From RGIG7300 sp045133915 (lineage in GTDB: Bacteria; Bacillota; Clostridia; Oscillospirales; CAG-272), in the NCBI GenBank assembly GCA_045133915.1, contig JBGUUX010000074.1, positions 1 through 30,315 on the forward strand: a stretch of 30,315 bases of DNA, given 5' to 3'. The notes beneath the pieces are model-generated. The model saw only the letters and a program-made list of their open reading frames with translations. It had not been told where the DNA came from and did no database searches. The number at the start of each line of letters is the position of its first letter. The first letter of the stretch is position 1. This document shows, in pieces, positions 30,303 through 30,315 of the stretch. A program made the translations under genes and the position numbers.

Positions 30303-30315
30303 ATGCCTAGAAGGA
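30303..30315 (+). CDS. Start of a gene cut by the window edge
   Basis: ATG with AGGGGG eight bases upstream; only MPRR and one base of the next codon are visible. Small transposases of the IS200/REP-associated (Y1) type often begin MPR(R/K), and an upstream hairpin with a sequestered ribosome binding site is known for IS200, so a transposase is a reasonable guess. Four residues cannot prove it. Confidence 0.35.

Overview
The window looks like chromosome from a spore-forming, Gram-positive Clostridia-type bacterium, most like the Oscillospiraceae or related uncultured gut lineages. The reasons are strong AGGAGG-type ribosome binding sites, sigma-A promoters with 17-bp spacers, a CIRCE-controlled groES-groEL pair, a SpoVM-like peptide, an SLH-domain surface protein, PASTA kinase/PP2C signalling and a BlaI/BlaR1 pair. 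The genus cannot be fixed from the sequence alone. No rRNA, tRNA, CRISPR array or complete insertion sequence was recognised.

Layout: (1) 1-2205: the 3' part of glnA and two overlapping metallo-beta-lactamase-fold genes. (2) 2413-4065: a small phage- or ICE-like module, with a Cys-rich peptide, a short SSB and a zinc-finger-like protein facing an XRE repressor and an ImmA/IrrE-type peptidase across a shared operator region. (3) 4148-7991: an SDR oxidoreductase, an LTA-synthase-like sulfatase and a methyltransferase, all on the minus strand. (4) 8067-13041: rsgA, a 52-aa membrane peptide and spoVM on the plus strand, facing prkC, prpC and rlmN on the minus strand. This resembles the Bacillus rlmN-prpC-prkC-rsgA-...-spoVM cluster with one part inverted. 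(5) 13192-14115: an acidic membrane protein and tmk. (6) 14140-18639: a tightly packed minus-strand operon (Gfo/Idh/MocA, DUF3267, membrane lipase, TPR, LURP-one-like). (7) 18812-20015: an unrecognised gene followed by an unusual array of mini-hairpins punctuated by a constant 9-mer. (8) 20009-22052: groEL, groES and CIRCE. (9) 22108-27301: a MITE-like repeat, an AGCS symporter, an SLH-metallophosphoesterase and a WG-repeat lipoprotein. (10) 27362-30162: a blaI-blaR1 regulatory pair with a novel sensor ectodomain. (11) 30239-30315: a long hairpin containing the ribosome binding site of a gene that runs off the window.

Two non-coding systems stand out. The first is the 19801-19967 array. Four copies of AGCTAAATT are followed, around an irregular centre, by four copies of its reverse complement, and nearly every gap holds a different perfect mini-hairpin. 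The second is a dispersed composite repeat: tandem heptamers (GCAGAAT, TCGGAAT or AAAAGTG types) next to a hairpin. It occurs at several gene ends, in places touching or supplying stop codons. One pair of heptamer arrays is inverted around 22108-22333 like a MITE.

Most genes are housekeeping or envelope functions. Regulation readable from the DNA includes HrcA/CIRCE control of the chaperonins, likely autoregulation of the XRE module and of blaI, a divergent promoter pair with nested dyads at 18671-18751, a probable leaderless rlmN transcript, and possible translational sequestration of the last gene.
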